From Cyanophora paradoxa (taxonomy: Eukaryota; Glaucocystophyceae; Cyanophorales; Cyanophoraceae): a DNA stretch of 64,000 nucleotides. Shown piece by piece: positions 1 to 11,459 of this stretch. Within the stretch, counting starts at the first letter, position 1. Each line of letters opens with the position of its first letter. The notes beneath the pieces were generated by a model, which saw nothing but the letters and a program-made list of their open reading frames with translations, did not search any database and was not told the DNA's origin. The translations under genes and the position numbers were made by a program. The stretch spans positions 35,478-99,477 of the forward strand of contig QPMI01000686.1 in NCBI GenBank assembly GCA_004431415.1. Reading direction: 5' to 3'.

Positions 1-107
1 CGCGCGCCTGGCATCTCAACCGCTTGGCCATGGAGTCCGCCATCGCCCGCTTCGTGAAGGAGCCTTGCTTGGCAAAATTGGCTGGTGTAAATCCTGTACC
101 CGCAGAA

Positions 108-1910
108 ATGGAGCACGCGTTCATCCCCACGCCTCCGGCGCCCGTAGCGTCGCGGCGGACGCTCGTTGGACATGGTAGCACCCCGATTGCTTCGCCGCGC
201 GCCCAACCAGCACCGCGTCAGCCGGCGCCCGCCGGATTTTGGTGCACGAGCGCGGCCAGCGATCGGCGCATGGAGGCGGTCTCTGCGCCCTCTACAAGCA
301 GTGCTAGTCGGAGGCGATTTATAGCAGCGGTCGGGGGAGCGATCGCCGCTGTTGCGCTGCCCGCGATGACACCTTCAGCTTCTTCAGCGGAACTTGCGGT
401 CGGCGAGCGCGAGTACATCAGCGCCGAGGTGGAGAGGCTAGCAAGGCAGGGAGCCGCGGCCTTCAATGCCAAGTACGCCCCCCTCGCCCGCACGGCACAG
501 CCCCGCGTACGCGCACGCTGACGTTGCACGTGCGCCTCGCAGGGACTTCGCCAAGGCTGAGGCGGCGTGGACTAAGGTCATTGGTACGCAATCAACTCTA
601 TACGCAACAAGCCGCTCCCGCGCAGGCGCCGCGGCGCGACCGCCCGGCCGCCGGCGCCAGCGCTAGCTGCAGATCTTGCGCGTGCGGCGCGGCCGGGCTC
701 ACGCGCCGCTGACCGGAGGGCCCGCAGAGCTCATGCCGAACAACACGCTCGCGTGGCGGAACCGCGGGGACGCGCGGCTCGACCGGAAGGACTTTGCGGG
801 GGCCCTCGCGGACTACGAGGAGGCCATCCGCCTCTCGCCCTCCTCCATGCCCGACCTCTACGTCGGCCGCGGCCTCGCCTACGAGGGTGAGGCTAGGGCC
901 TGTTTGCAAGCGCGCGCCCAAGCCCGCGCTGACGCGCCCCCCGCAGGCGTCGACCGCTTTGACAAGGCGCGGGACGACTACACCACGGCCCTGCAGCTGC
1001 GGGTGCGCCGCGCGGCGCCGTGCCCGGCCGAGCTCCCCCGAGTGGAGCGTCCGCAGGAAGAGGCGGTGGATCCCGTCGCGCTGGTGTACCGCGGCAACGC
1101 GAGCGGCTCGCTCGGCGACTGGGCCGCCGCCGAGGCCGACTACATCGTGCGCTCTGCCAGGCTCTTCCGGGGGGGGCCGCGCCCGCGCCTCCAGCTCCAG
1201 TCCCTGACGCCAAAGGGGTCCCTACAGAAAGCCGAGGAGATCTTCTCGGGGGCGCGGTACGAGGACGCCGCGACGACGTGCCGAGCCAACCAGGCGAGCG
1301 GGCCAGCGAGCATGGGGCCAGGCCGGGCCAGGCAAGGCTGACCTTCAGGTGGGGCGGGGCAGGCTCTGGCGGTGTACGAGCAGGGGAGGCGCGAGGAGAG
1401 CATCCGCCTGATGAAGTCAGTCATCAGGTACCCCCCTTCGCCGTGCCCCGCCCCGCCCCGAGAGGGCTCCCCGGCGCCGCCCCCGAGCAGAGCCGCTGAG
1501 CGCGTGCGCAGGAGAGACCCGGGCTTCGCGGACATGCGGATCGCGCTGGCGGCGGCCTCGTGGCGGGACGAGGACTACGCGGAGTCCATCAAGCAGTGGG
1601 CGCGCCCGCAGCCGCCCCACCCTAGCTCCCCCGCCACCCCTCCGCTTTGGTCGAAGCCTCACACGAGGGCGCTCGCAGGATTTCAGCTGCGACAACATCA
1701 AGGTCGGCTGCTCCAAGTACCGCGACATGGACTGGGTGCGCGGCCTGAGCGCTCTGCGCTCTGGGGGGCCGCGTGCACGCGACCGCGAGCTTGAGGCTGA
1801 TCGGCAGCCGCGCCGTACTCCGGTGCCAGGTTCGGAGGATACGGAGGTGGCCCCCCAGCCTGGCGAACGATCTCGAGAGGTTCTTGGCGGAGAAGGCGGG
1901 GGCAAAGTAG
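108..1910 (+). CDS. Thylakoid-lumen TPR protein with twin-arginine signal (multi-exon)
   Basis: Predicted tetratricopeptide-repeat protein of the plastid. The N-terminus is rich in Ser, Pro and Arg. It is followed by a twin-arginine motif (SRRRFIAAVGG), a hydrophobic stretch and an Ala-x-Ala-like cleavage site (SASSAE), the layout of a Tat-dependent lumen signal. TPR-like helices follow (DFAKAEAAWTKVI, LAWRNRGDARLDRKDFAGAL, ALVYRGNASGSLGDWAAAEA, YEQGRREESIRLM). The tail ends WPPSLANDLERFLAEKAGAK and TAG at 1908-1910. Introns are GT-AG, for example 893-945, with CTGAC-like branch sites just before CGCAG acceptors. I chose the ATG at 108 because the bases before it look like an intron end; an ATG at 30 is in frame and possible. 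TPR and Tat assignments are fairly safe. The partner protein is unknown; such lumen TPR proteins usually assist assembly of photosynthetic complexes. Confidence 0.7.
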
Positions 1911-2421
1911 CGCCGCCCTTCCGATTGCGCAGCACTGCAGCTCTAGCTGTTGTCACTTCGTGTGTAAAGCAGGGAGCAGACACCAACCCATGACCGGTGC
2001 CCATGACCAGAGTGCTGAGCGGAACCGCACAATAATCACTGTACTCCAACACGCGCGCACGAGCTTACATGGGACAATGAAGAAAAGGGGAGCAGAGGCC
2101 GGAGGGTCTGCCTGCTAGAAGTACGAGCACTTCATACGACTAGCGAACGAGCTGGAAGGATATGAACAGGTTCAAGGCCCGGAACCAGGGAGGCGAGGAC
2201 GGAAAGGAACCACCGGTCCGAACGGAAGGGGAATGCACGGGGCAGTGGGAAGCCGGGGAAGCTCGGACCGGCAGGTGCACAGCCAGCCGGAGAGGAGACA
2301 CGACTAGACGTGCGAAGAGAACCGCATCCGACGCTCGCCGAGGAGGGGAAAGGAGGCGACTGACGACGGAGCGGTGGCGAGGGAGAACTAGGGATTCCTC
2401 TCAGCACCGGACGCCGGCCGC
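1911..2421. other. Intergenic, convergent 3' ends
   Basis: About 510 bases between the stops of the TPR gene (+) and centrin (-). No reading frame here looks like a gene. The stretch presumably holds both 3' untranslated regions; I see no clear AATAAA signal. Confidence 0.5.
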
Positions 2422-3248
<827 letters not shown>

Positions 3249-4134
3249 GTTGAATGTGTGGATGGGCGGACTGCGGAGGCCGGTGAGCCTGGGAGGCGGC
3301 TGGCGGGAACTGTGGCGCACCGGAAAACTTTGGGGGAGGAAGAATGCTGTGGGGGTACAGACGGTTCGAGGACACGACACGTACCCGGTGTCGGCGCCGG
3401 CGAGAAGCTCGAATTGAAGGAAACAGCTCGCGCGAGCACGGTGTGCGAGTGCGATGCCAGTGAGTGGCGCCGCGATGAGAGGCTACGTATACTGCTCCGC
3501 CGTTAGGAGGAAGGGAACGCGCGACGCGAGCGCCGCGGCGCCGGCGCCGGCGCCCGTACGCCGCGGCGCGTGTACGTGGTCCGGCGGCGCCATATATATG
3601 CATGGGCTGACGCTGTAGCTCAGCAGCGATAGCTATAGCTATAGCGCCTGCGGCAATGCGCTGCGCCGCACGCTGTTCACGTCGACGTCAGGTACGTACG
3701 CGATATGCAAGTAGAATTCGAATTGCAAGTAGTCTACGCCGCACGCTGTTCACGTCAAAATATGCGTATACGTAGAATTGCAAGTATACGTAGTCTACAG
3801 CTAGCTAACTATATAGAAGCATAAATACTTATAATTACCATCATCGCTTTGTCATACTATGATCAAACGTTTCAATCTGTACCTAACTAAAGTACTAGTA
3901 CGAAATTCAATTGCGTAGCTCGGCAATGGAGGGGCATACATTGAAATAGGGCGACAGCATCGCCCGAGCAAATAAGAGGCGGGCGCCCCGCGCGGTTTAC
4001 TTGGGCGGGGCGCCCCTGGCCTCGGGCGAAGGAGGGGGGGGGGGGGAGGGGAGGAGGAATGAGGAATTCGGGGTGTCCTGACTACCATAGCTTACAGGGT
4101 GGCGGCGAGCCATGCCGGGCGGGCCGGGGGATGA
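3249..4134. other. Intergenic, AT-richer spacer upstream of centrin
   Basis: About 890 bases. It contains a TATATATAT stretch near 3591-3599, upstream of the centrin start on the minus strand and possibly promoter-like. An approximate tandem duplication of about 60 bases lies around 3665-3795: a unit beginning GCCGCACGCTGTTCACGTC occurs twice, each followed by AATTGCAAGTA-type words. There is also a G-rich run near 4032-4050. Base composition is clearly lower in GC than the genes. I see no gene. Confidence 0.45.
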
Positions 4135-5952
4135 TCAGTGGACCATGGCGGGCCCGGGGCGGACGGGGCTCGTGCCCTCGCGCATCTTGGCGGCCTCGCG
4201 GGCGACCTCGGGGGAGAGCTTGCGCAGGATGTACTCGTTGATCGCCGGCCCGACCGAGGTGCGGTAGCCGGTGCCCGAGCCGATGAGCAGCGCCGGCTCG
4301 AAGTAGGGGTTGGAGCGGCCCTTGTAGAAGTCCTGGTACGTCGTGTGCCGCGCCGCCATCGAGTCGCCGGCGCCCATCGAGAGCGGCACCGAGCTCTTGA
4401 ACGTCCGCGACGTCGTGTGCTCCGCCGCCTTCGGCTGCCCCGCCGTCTCCGCCCCCGCCGGCGTGAAGTTCCCCGTGTACTCCGTCCGAGGCCTGCCCGC
4501 ACCCCCCGCCGCCCGTCAGCCACGCGCAGCGAACGCGGGCGGCTTCGCGGCAAGGCGCACCAGGGGTACTTGTAGCTCTGGGCGGCCCGCATCAGCTCGG
4601 ACTTCTCCTTGGGGAGGAGGACCCTGCGGGTGGGGGGGGGGGGGGCACGGGTCGGAACGGGGCGGCGGGGGCGGGCGGGGCGGGCGCCGGGGCGGGCGGG
4701 GCGGGCGCGGGGGCGCACTTGATGTCGTCGGCGAAGGCGGCGCGGCTGGGCTCGCCCCCGGGGCCGAGCTGGGGGATGGCGCGCGTGCCCCCGTCCGTGG
4801 GCATGATGTGCCAGTTGGTCCCCTGCGCGTACTGCGGGTCCGTGCCGCGGGAGCCACGCATGTGCGTCGCCACCGCCCCGTGGAAGCGCGAGTAGGTCGA
4901 GCTCAGGTTCGGGTCGGCGGGGAGGAGCGTCTGCATCGCCGAGTCCAGGTGCTTCCGCGCCTTGGGGCCCTTCCGCGAGAGCGCGCCCTGGCCCGTCGGC
5001 ACCGACTGCGGCCGCGTCTGCCGGGCGCCGGCGCGTCAGCGGGGCGCGGGCGGAGGGGCCGGGGTCCCTCTCGCCTTCTCGAGCATGGCGCGGCGCTTGG
5101 CCTCGGCGTGCCGGCGGATGCGCTCCAGGTCCGAGGGCGTCTCGGGGCGCGTCTTCGGGAACTCCAGGCAGTACGGCTGCGCGCGGGCACCCGCCCCGCA
5201 TCGGACCCGGATCGCGCCGGGTGGGATCGAGCCGGGCGCACCTCCTCGCGCTCCTCGTGGTAGGCGCTCTTGCGGGGCGGGCGGTACTCGTCGACGTACT
5301 CGCTCTCGTTCTTCTTCTTGAGCACGTGGAAGGCGCACATCGTCTGGAAGTAGCTCTCCTTCAGCTCCGCGTCCCGCTCCTCCTTGCTCTTGTCCCGCTG
5401 CTCCGCCCACGCCTCGCACTTCGGGCGGTCCCCGGGCCTCACGATCGCGTCCACGTACGGCCGCGTCATCCGTTGCTGCGCGCAGCGCCCGGTTCAGCGG
5501 CCTGGAGCGAATAGAGCCTGCCCTAGCAGGACTCCGGGAGGATGGGGTTTGCGCACGTAGTTTGGCCTCACGAGGCCGGCGGCATGGTCGGGTTCGCCGA
5601 ATGCGCCCCTGGGCCCGGGGCGTCGGTGGCGATACTCGGATCAAGACAGGCCCCTGACGCACCGGTACTCGGAGAGGCGGGCCCACTTGCGCTCCATCTT
5701 TGAAATCGCCGCCTCCATCTCCTTCTTGCGGCTGGGCCCCGTCACGCGTGTCGCCGGGACGCTGGAGGGCCGCGGGCCACGTTTTTGTGCCTGGAAGCCG
5801 TCGTACACATCGTCGGCCATCTTTCGGTGCAGGCCCGTCGCCGCTGATGTGTCAAAGAACTCATCGATCATCTTCTGCCTATCATCCTGGAAGACTTTGC
5901 TGGGGATCTTCTCCTCCTTTGGCGCCTGTGGGTAATCAGCTGCCACCGTCAT
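4135..5952 (-). CDS. Conserved-looking protein, unrecognised (possibly axonemal)
   Basis: Multi-exon minus-strand gene. It starts MTVAADYPQAPKEEKIPSKV at 5952 and ends GTSPVRPGPAMVH with TGA at 4135-4137. The first intron can be placed: exon end LSEYR, donor GTGCGT, acceptor GCGCGCAG near 5483, continuing QRMTRPYVDAIVRPG. Later exons contain KSKEERDAELKESYFQTM, CLEFPKTRPETPSDLERI, HLDSAMQTLLPADPNLSS, AAQSYKYPW and TTYQDFYKGRSNPYFEPALL. The protein is charged, with no membrane segment and no catalytic motif I know. The mix of short Tyr/Pro-containing motifs and its position beside centrin suggest a flagellar or microtubule-associated role, but that is a guess. Confidence 0.6.
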
Positions 5953-6289
5953 TTCTGTGAAGCCCGATGCGGGCTGCTGCTGAAAACGGGCTCTTAAGAT
6001 TGCTGGAATGTCTTAGCTAAAGGTCCCGGGCGGACCCGCCTCGCGGCTCGGGCGTCTTCTTGGTCGGGCGAGGGCGCTCGGCTAGCTCGGTTAATCTAGC
6101 TCTGCCGGGGTGGGGTTGAGGAGTTGTGACTTCAGCCACCGGAAGCTCAGCAAGGCTGCAGCCGGTGCCGTGGCGCGCTAGCTAGACTTGTGAAAGGATA
6201 CGTTGCGTGGACAAAGTTAGCCGAGGTATCTGTAGCCCCCCTCCGCCCTAACCCCCCTCAACTTCATCATAGGCCGTGTAGCGTTCGAC
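5953..6289. promoter_or_regulatory. Shared 5' region of divergent genes
   Basis: These 337 bases separate the start codons of the unknown minus-strand gene (5952) and the CSP41-like plus-strand gene (6290). They must contain both promoters and 5' leaders if the starts are right. I see no TATA box or other recognisable element. Confidence 0.4.
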
Positions 6290-8504
6290 ATGGCGTTCAC
6301 CGTCGCCCCCGCCCCCGCGAAGCTTAGCACAGGCGTTTCGGCTTTCGCCGGCGTCCACAGCAACCGGTCCTTCTTCACGGGCCGGGCGCGCGCGGCGGCG
6401 AAGCCGGCGGCGGCCCCGGCACAGACGACGCGCTTCTTCTTCGTCGATGGTAAGCACGTGGATCGTCTGCAGTCCGGGAGGCCGCGGCTTGCGTTGGGCT
6501 GACCTGCCTGCGCGCGCGCACCGGGGCCCCGCAGCCAAGAAGGTCCTCGTCGTCAACACCGAGTCCGGTGGCCATGCATTCATTGGTGGTACGTTACGTA
6601 TCCGTCGCACGCCGGGCCTAGCGGCGCGCCGCTCGGCCGAACCGCGCTTCGCCGCTCGGCCTGACCGCACCCGCTGACGCTTCGGATTCCGCGCAGACTA
6701 CCTCGCCGCGGATCTCGTCAACGCCGGCCACGAGGTTGTGTTCTTCAAGAAGGCGCGCCCGCTCGCTCGCCGCCTGCGCCCCTAGCCGCCCGCCGCTTGC
6801 GCCCGTCTGAGCGGCGCGGCGCAGGGCAGCAAGCCGGCTACCCGCAAGCTCCCGGGCCAGTCCGATGCGGACTTCAAGAAGGTCGAGTCGGCGCTCACCG
6901 TGCTCAAGGGCGATCCCTCGAGCGCGGACGAGCTCAAGGCCGCCCTCGCCTCGTACAGCTTCGACGTCGTCGTCGACAACAACGGCAAGGCGCGCCGCCA
7001 CCGCCGCGCTCCCCTGCACTTCGACTCTCAAACCCGAAATCTCAGGACGTACCGGAGACTGAGGCGCTCGTGAACGTGACGAAGCACTCGAAGCCGCACT
7101 TCATCTACGTCAGCTCCGCCGGCATGTACAAGGTGCCCCGGCCGCCCGCGCCCGCGCTCGCGCCTCGCCATCCCAGCCGCGCTTCGAGCTTAAGCGCGCG
7201 GCGAGCAGACGAACGCGTACGGCGAGATGCCCCACAAGGAGGGCGACACCGTCGACACCAAGTCCTCCAAGGTAGCCGCGCCCCCGCGCGCGCCGCGCGC
7301 GTACCCCGAGGAAGGCTGATCCTGTACCCCCGCAGTTCCTCGCGGAGGAGATGCTGAACGCCTCGGGCCTGCCCGTTACGCACATCCGCCCCGTCTACGT
7401 CTACGGCGCCCTCAACTACCGCGACATCGAGGTATTCGCGTAGCCCCCCAGAGAGAACCGCTGCGCCGGAAGCTGATCCGGTGCCCGCAGGCGTGGTTCT
7501 TCGACCGGATCACCGTACCCTCCCGCGGCACCCCCTCGCGGCCCGGCCGCCCCCGCTGACGCCCCTCGCCCCTCCGCAGAGCGGCCGGCCCGTGCCCATC
7601 CCCGGCTCGGGTGCTCAGGTGCCGGCGCCCCCTCCTCCACCGCCTCCCGTGCCCGCCCAACCGCGCCGGCGCAGATCACGAACCTGGGCCACGTGTCGGA
7701 CATGTCGGGGGCGATCATGGCGGCGATCAACAAGGGCGAGGCCGCCGCCGGCGAGGTTTTCAACATGAGCGGTGCCCCGCCCCGGCCCCCGCCCTGCCCC
7801 CGGGGCTCCCATCTGACCTCGCTGCCCTCGCGCGCGGCGCAGGGCGGAAGTGGACGACGCTGAACGCGCTGGCGAAGCTGTGCGCCGAGGCGGCCGGCGT
7901 CGAGGACGTCAAGATCGTCAACTACGACTCCAAGAAGTTCTGTGCGCGCCTCCTTGTTTGCCCGGGCTTCTTCAGCGGCACTCGGAGCGAGAGCGCGGGC
8001 CTGCAGCTCGGCCCTAGAAGAAGGCCGCAGCTCACACCCCCCCCTCCCGCTAGAAGCGGCGCAGAAGAGCTCCTGCGCCCGCGGCGCCGGGCCCCGCGCT
8101 CTCTCGCGCGCGAGTGCTCCTGACGCCCCCCCGCAGCGTTCGGCAAGGGCAAGGCCTTCCCCCTCCGCGAGAAGCACTTCTTCGTCGACACCGACAAGGT
8201 GGCGCCTAACCCGCTCCCCCCCTCCCCCCCCCCGCCGTCCCCCGTGCCCCCTCTCCTCCCCTCACCCTCTCCGCGCCGCACGCGCAGGCGAACCGGAAGC
8301 TCGGCTGGGACGAGAAGGTGGGCCTCAAGAAGGGCCTCGCCGAGTCCTTCGCCGCGTACAAGGTCGTTCTTTTGCATTCGAATTCGACTTCAAGTTCGTG
8401 TTGAATCTGGTCTGACGCGCGTCTCCCCGTGTCTGCCGCAGGCGGCCGGCCGCCCCGCGAAGATCGATTTCGCGATCGACGACGAGATCCTCGGCTCGGC
8501 GTAA
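6290..8504 (+). CDS. CSP41-like plastid RNA-binding/NAD-epimerase-fold protein
   Basis: Atypical short-chain dehydrogenase/NAD-epimerase-fold protein of the chloroplast stem-loop-binding (CSP41/RAP38) type, which binds plastid RNAs and ribosomes. The leader MAFTVAPAPAKLSTGVSAFAG plus Arg/Ala residues looks like a transit peptide. The mature part begins KKVLVVNTESGGHAFIGGYL, a Rossmann glycine loop altered from the usual GGTRFIG. Later blocks are SFDVVVDNNGKD, HFIYVSSAGMYK, ASGLPVTHIRPVYVYG, VPIPGSGAQITNLGHVSDMS, AAAGEVFNMSGGRKWTTLNA and a C-terminal DFAIDDEILGSA before TAA (8502-8504). The Tyr-x3-Lys catalytic pair of true epimerases is not preserved, as is usual in CSP41. The gene has roughly ten short introns, e.g. 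one ending CCCGCAG before AWFFDRIT. The family call is strong; whether it is the a or b type is not decided. Confidence 0.85.
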
Positions 8505-8914
8505 GGGGCTCGCTCCCGACTCGCTGCCGGCCCGCCGGCCCCGCGCTCCCTGAGCTATAGGGGGAGCCCGGGGCCCGGCGGCCGCGCCCCTTTTTGGTTC
8601 GGCTTGCTAGTAGGCCACCCTGTACTCTATCGATCGGCGCCGAGTGCGTTGTTGAGTTCTTTGAATCGCGTATATGTAGCGTCTTGGCCGCTTGTGCTAG
8701 CGCTCGCGGGGCCGACCGCGCGGGATGCGATGTGAGCTCGCGGCCGCGGAGGCCTGCGCGTGCTGCCGGCGCAGAGGGGCGGCCGGCGTGCCTTGTGGGG
8801 GCGCGCGCTAGCGACGATTCGACGATGCATATGACTGGTGCTGTTGAAACACGGCTGGCACATTGTACGTATGAGATATCGATCGAATGCATGGGTGCGC
8901 GAAAAGCATGAAGC
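8505..8914. other. Intergenic, convergent 3' ends
   Basis: About 410 bases between the stops of the CSP41-like gene and the enolase-phosphatase gene. No coding evidence. It includes short palindromic words (ATCGAT, GCGGCCGC, ATGCAT) similar to other spacers here. Confidence 0.4.
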
Positions 8915-10438
8915 TCATTGAGGCACGGCCTCGGCGGGGGCGGCGGCCGGGGCGGCCTCCGCGGGGGCGGCGGCCGGGGCGGCCTCCGCGGGGGCGGCGG
9001 GAGCCGCCTCTGCAGGGGCCGCGGGGGCCGCCTCGGCAGGGGTAGCGGCCGCCTCGGCGGGGGCGGCAGCGGGGCGGCCGACTCGACCGGCGTGATAGCG
9101 TACTGACCGACGGCGGCAGCGTCGGCGGCGGCGGCGGCGGCGTCGGCGGGGGCGACGGCGGCGTCGGCGGGTGCGGCGGCGTATTGGGCGTGCGCGGCGT
9201 CGACGGGGGCGGCTGCCGCGTACTGGGCGGCGGCGGCGTCGACCGGGGCGGCCGCGTGTTGCGCGAGGGCGGCGTCGGCGGGGGCGGCGTCGGCGGCGGC
9301 GGCGGCGGCGTACTGCGCGTGCGCGCCGTCGGCCGGGGCGTAGTGCGCCGCCTCGGGGGGGAAGTGGCCGTAGGCGATCTCGGAGAGGGAGGTCGCGGTG
9401 GGGAAGCCGTGCGTGGGCGGCAGCGGGTAGTTGCCGGGGCGGATCATGAGGAAGACCTGCCCGTACCCCGCGTCCCGCGCCGCGATCGCCTCGGGGTACA
9501 TGTCCGTCGCGAAGACGAGGCGGTGCTTCTCGGCGGCGGCGCCGAGCGCGTGTGCGATCTTGTCGTAGCTCGAGGCGAGGTTCTTGGGCCCGATCGTCGT
9601 CAGGTCGAAGTGGCCGCGCAGGTACGGCAGCAGGTCCCCCGCCGTGCTGTGCCCGAAGAGGAGCTGCTGGGCGTGGACGCTCCCCGACGAGTAGATGTAC
9701 ACCGACACCTGCTTCTCCACCCACCGCCCGATCGCCTGCCCCGCCCCGCCCCGCCCCGCTCGGCCCCCCGCGCCGGCCCCCGGCGCGCGGCGCGCGGCGG
9801 ACCTGCGGCACGTCCTCGTATACCTCCCCCTTGATCGCCCCCGAGCTGTACCCCTCCTGCCAGATCTTGCCCTGCAGGCTGCGCGCCCCCACGGCTGATC
9901 AGTCGCGGCGGGGCGGGGGCGGGGGCGGGGGCGGGCGGCGGGGCACCTTTTGAGACCGACGGTCTTCTTGTTGTGTTGTATCTCCCACTCGATGCGGACT
10001 ATCGCCGCCTCGAACACAGCTGGGTCCTCCAGCGCCCCCGCCGGGATCTGGGGCGTGTCCTGGCCGGCCGCCAGCTCCGACTCCGCTGCGCGCCCACCCC
10101 GCCGTCAGCGCCCCGCCGAAGCCCGGGGTCGTGGGTCGGAGGGCGGGCCCGCGGGGCTGCCCAGGCGCACCTTGCGCGCGGATCTGCTCGACGTCGGTGC
10201 GAACGGCGGGCTCCGCGATGTGCGCGAGGAGGTACTGCCGCAGGTGCTGCTTCGCGTACGGGAAGAGTGTGTTCTCAACGAACGTGATCGGCGTCGTTGT
10301 CCCCTGCCGCCCGCTCAGCGCCGCCCGCCCGCCGGGCCGCCGCGAACCCCGCACCTCAATGTCGAGGATGACCGCAAGCGGGCCTGCCATCGCCATCGGC
10401 TGCACCGGGACCGACGGCGCTCCTGTAGCGTGGTACAT
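8915..10438 (-). CDS. Enolase-phosphatase E1 (methionine salvage) with Ala-rich tail
   Basis: HAD-superfamily phosphatase that converts diketo-methylthiopentyl-1-phosphate to acireductone in methionine salvage. It starts MYHATGAPSVPVQPMAMAGP. The HAD nucleophile block LDIEGTTTPITFVENTLFPY is complete once the first intron is removed. Next come RIEWEIQHNKKTVGLK, GKIWQEGYSSGAIKGEVYED, VSVYIYSSGSVHAQQLLFGH, LTTIGPKNLASSYDKI and FATDMYPEAIAARDAGYGQV (HAD motifs). After the normal end of the domain (about residue 250) there is an unusual Ala/Pro tail of AQYAAA and APAEAAP repeats. The frame that gives a tidy end (EAVPQ and TGA at 8915-8917) is reached only with a one-base shift near 9065-9085. This is either an indel in a GC-rich repeat or an assembly error. 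A truncated second copy lies at 15354-15779. Confidence 0.88.
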
Positions 10439-10476
10439 GTGACCGTAGGGCGCCGGCGCGGGCTCCGGCCTGCCCC

Positions 10477-10755
10477 CTAGTCAAGCGAATCAAAAGCCGC
10501 CGCCGCGGGAAACCATACGCACGGCTGGCCGCCGTTGTAGGAGGCGCCGGTGGAGCGTTTCTTCTTTGGCTTCGGTGCGGGCATATCGTCGCTGTCGTCT
10601 TCACCCCGGGAGTTGTCGAGGTCCTTCTTCAGCTCCTCCACGAAGGGATTCGGCTTGCGCGGCCTGGTGGAGTACCTCCTGCCACCAGGCGAGACCAGCT
10701 CGTTCCCGGAAGATGCGAATTCGCCGCTCGGCGCGCTATCTTCGCTGCCTGCCAT
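10477..10755 (-). CDS. Small basic/acidic protein, 92 aa, unrecognised
   Basis: Single-exon reading frame from ATG at 10755 to TAG at 10477-10479, ending 38 bases upstream of the enolase-phosphatase start on the same strand. The sequence has a Ser/Gly-rich head, a basic stretch (RRYSTRPRKPNPFVEELKKD), an acidic run (DNSRGEDDSDD) and a cluster KPKKKR that looks like a nuclear localisation signal. It ends AAAAFDSLD. I do not recognise the family. The close tandem spacing and ordinary composition favour a real gene. The last bases (GATTCGCTTGA) reappear beside the truncated enolase-phosphatase copy at 15330. Confidence 0.5.
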   Translation of the reverse strand: MAGSEDSAPSGEFASSGNELVSPGGRRYSTRPRKPNPFVEELKKDLDNSRGEDDSDDMPAPKPKKKRSTGASYNGGQPCVWFPAAAAFDSLD

Positions 10756-11459
10756 CCTCGCTCAGAAAGTTCGTGACCAGCTTGGGGACTCTCCCAGCGA
10801 ATCAGCGATCTTTCGCCGCCCCGCCTGACTAGCCGCTAACGCGCTAACGCTCGACGATGCGGTTTTCGCGGACAGCAAGAGATCTGACGGGTACGGAGCG
10901 CGCTATGCAGGCAACTGTACCCCGCTAGCCAGGAGATCAAATTCCGCTAACGATAGATAGCTCGACATCGCCGGCGCATATGCATTCACAGCTATGAAGA
11001 TATTTTGTTATCGCCCATGCATGCGCACACTCGCAGGCATCGATACCATCGAACTCTGGCCAGGGCGCTCGAGCTCGCGCCCCCAAACTCGCCATGGCCA
11101 TGGCCAAACCGTTACTAAGTTAACTAGTTCTCGCCGCGCCGCGCGAGTACATGCCGCCGCGCCAGCGAGTAGTACAGCGCGCGAGTACTCGCGCCAGCGA
11201 GCTTCCGAGTTCGCGTACGTATACGTCTTCGAAGTTGGACGTCGACTGCCGGCGCCGCGCATTGCAGCAGTGCGCCATATGCATGCGGCTGCCACGTCTC
11301 CCAGCATCGATATCCGATGATCACGCTCGACATCTTTGCTTCACCGAGTCCTTCCCTGCCCGTCAGGGAAGGCGCGGTTTCAAATTGGGCAGACCAAGGC
11401 GAGGCCGACGGGGCCCCATGCATTTCGAACGCATCGCGGAGCCGCAGGGGTCGGCTAGG
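10756..11459. other. Intergenic spacer
   Basis: About 700 bases with lower GC and many short palindromic words (CATATG, ATGCAT, GAGCTC, CCATGG, GTTAAC). No gene seen. It should hold the promoter of the 92-aa protein and the 3' end of the RNA-binding protein gene. Confidence 0.4.

Noticed and set aside
3605-3665. A TAGCTCAG word that looks like a tRNA A box
   Set aside because: No GTTCGAA-type T-loop, anticodon stem or acceptor pairing follows; the region is a run of AGCTATAGCT palindromes.
8206-10017. A very long minus-strand frame of about 600 residues across the enolase-phosphatase exons
   Set aside because: It reads through introns and 3' sequence; only the parts matching the enzyme are coding.
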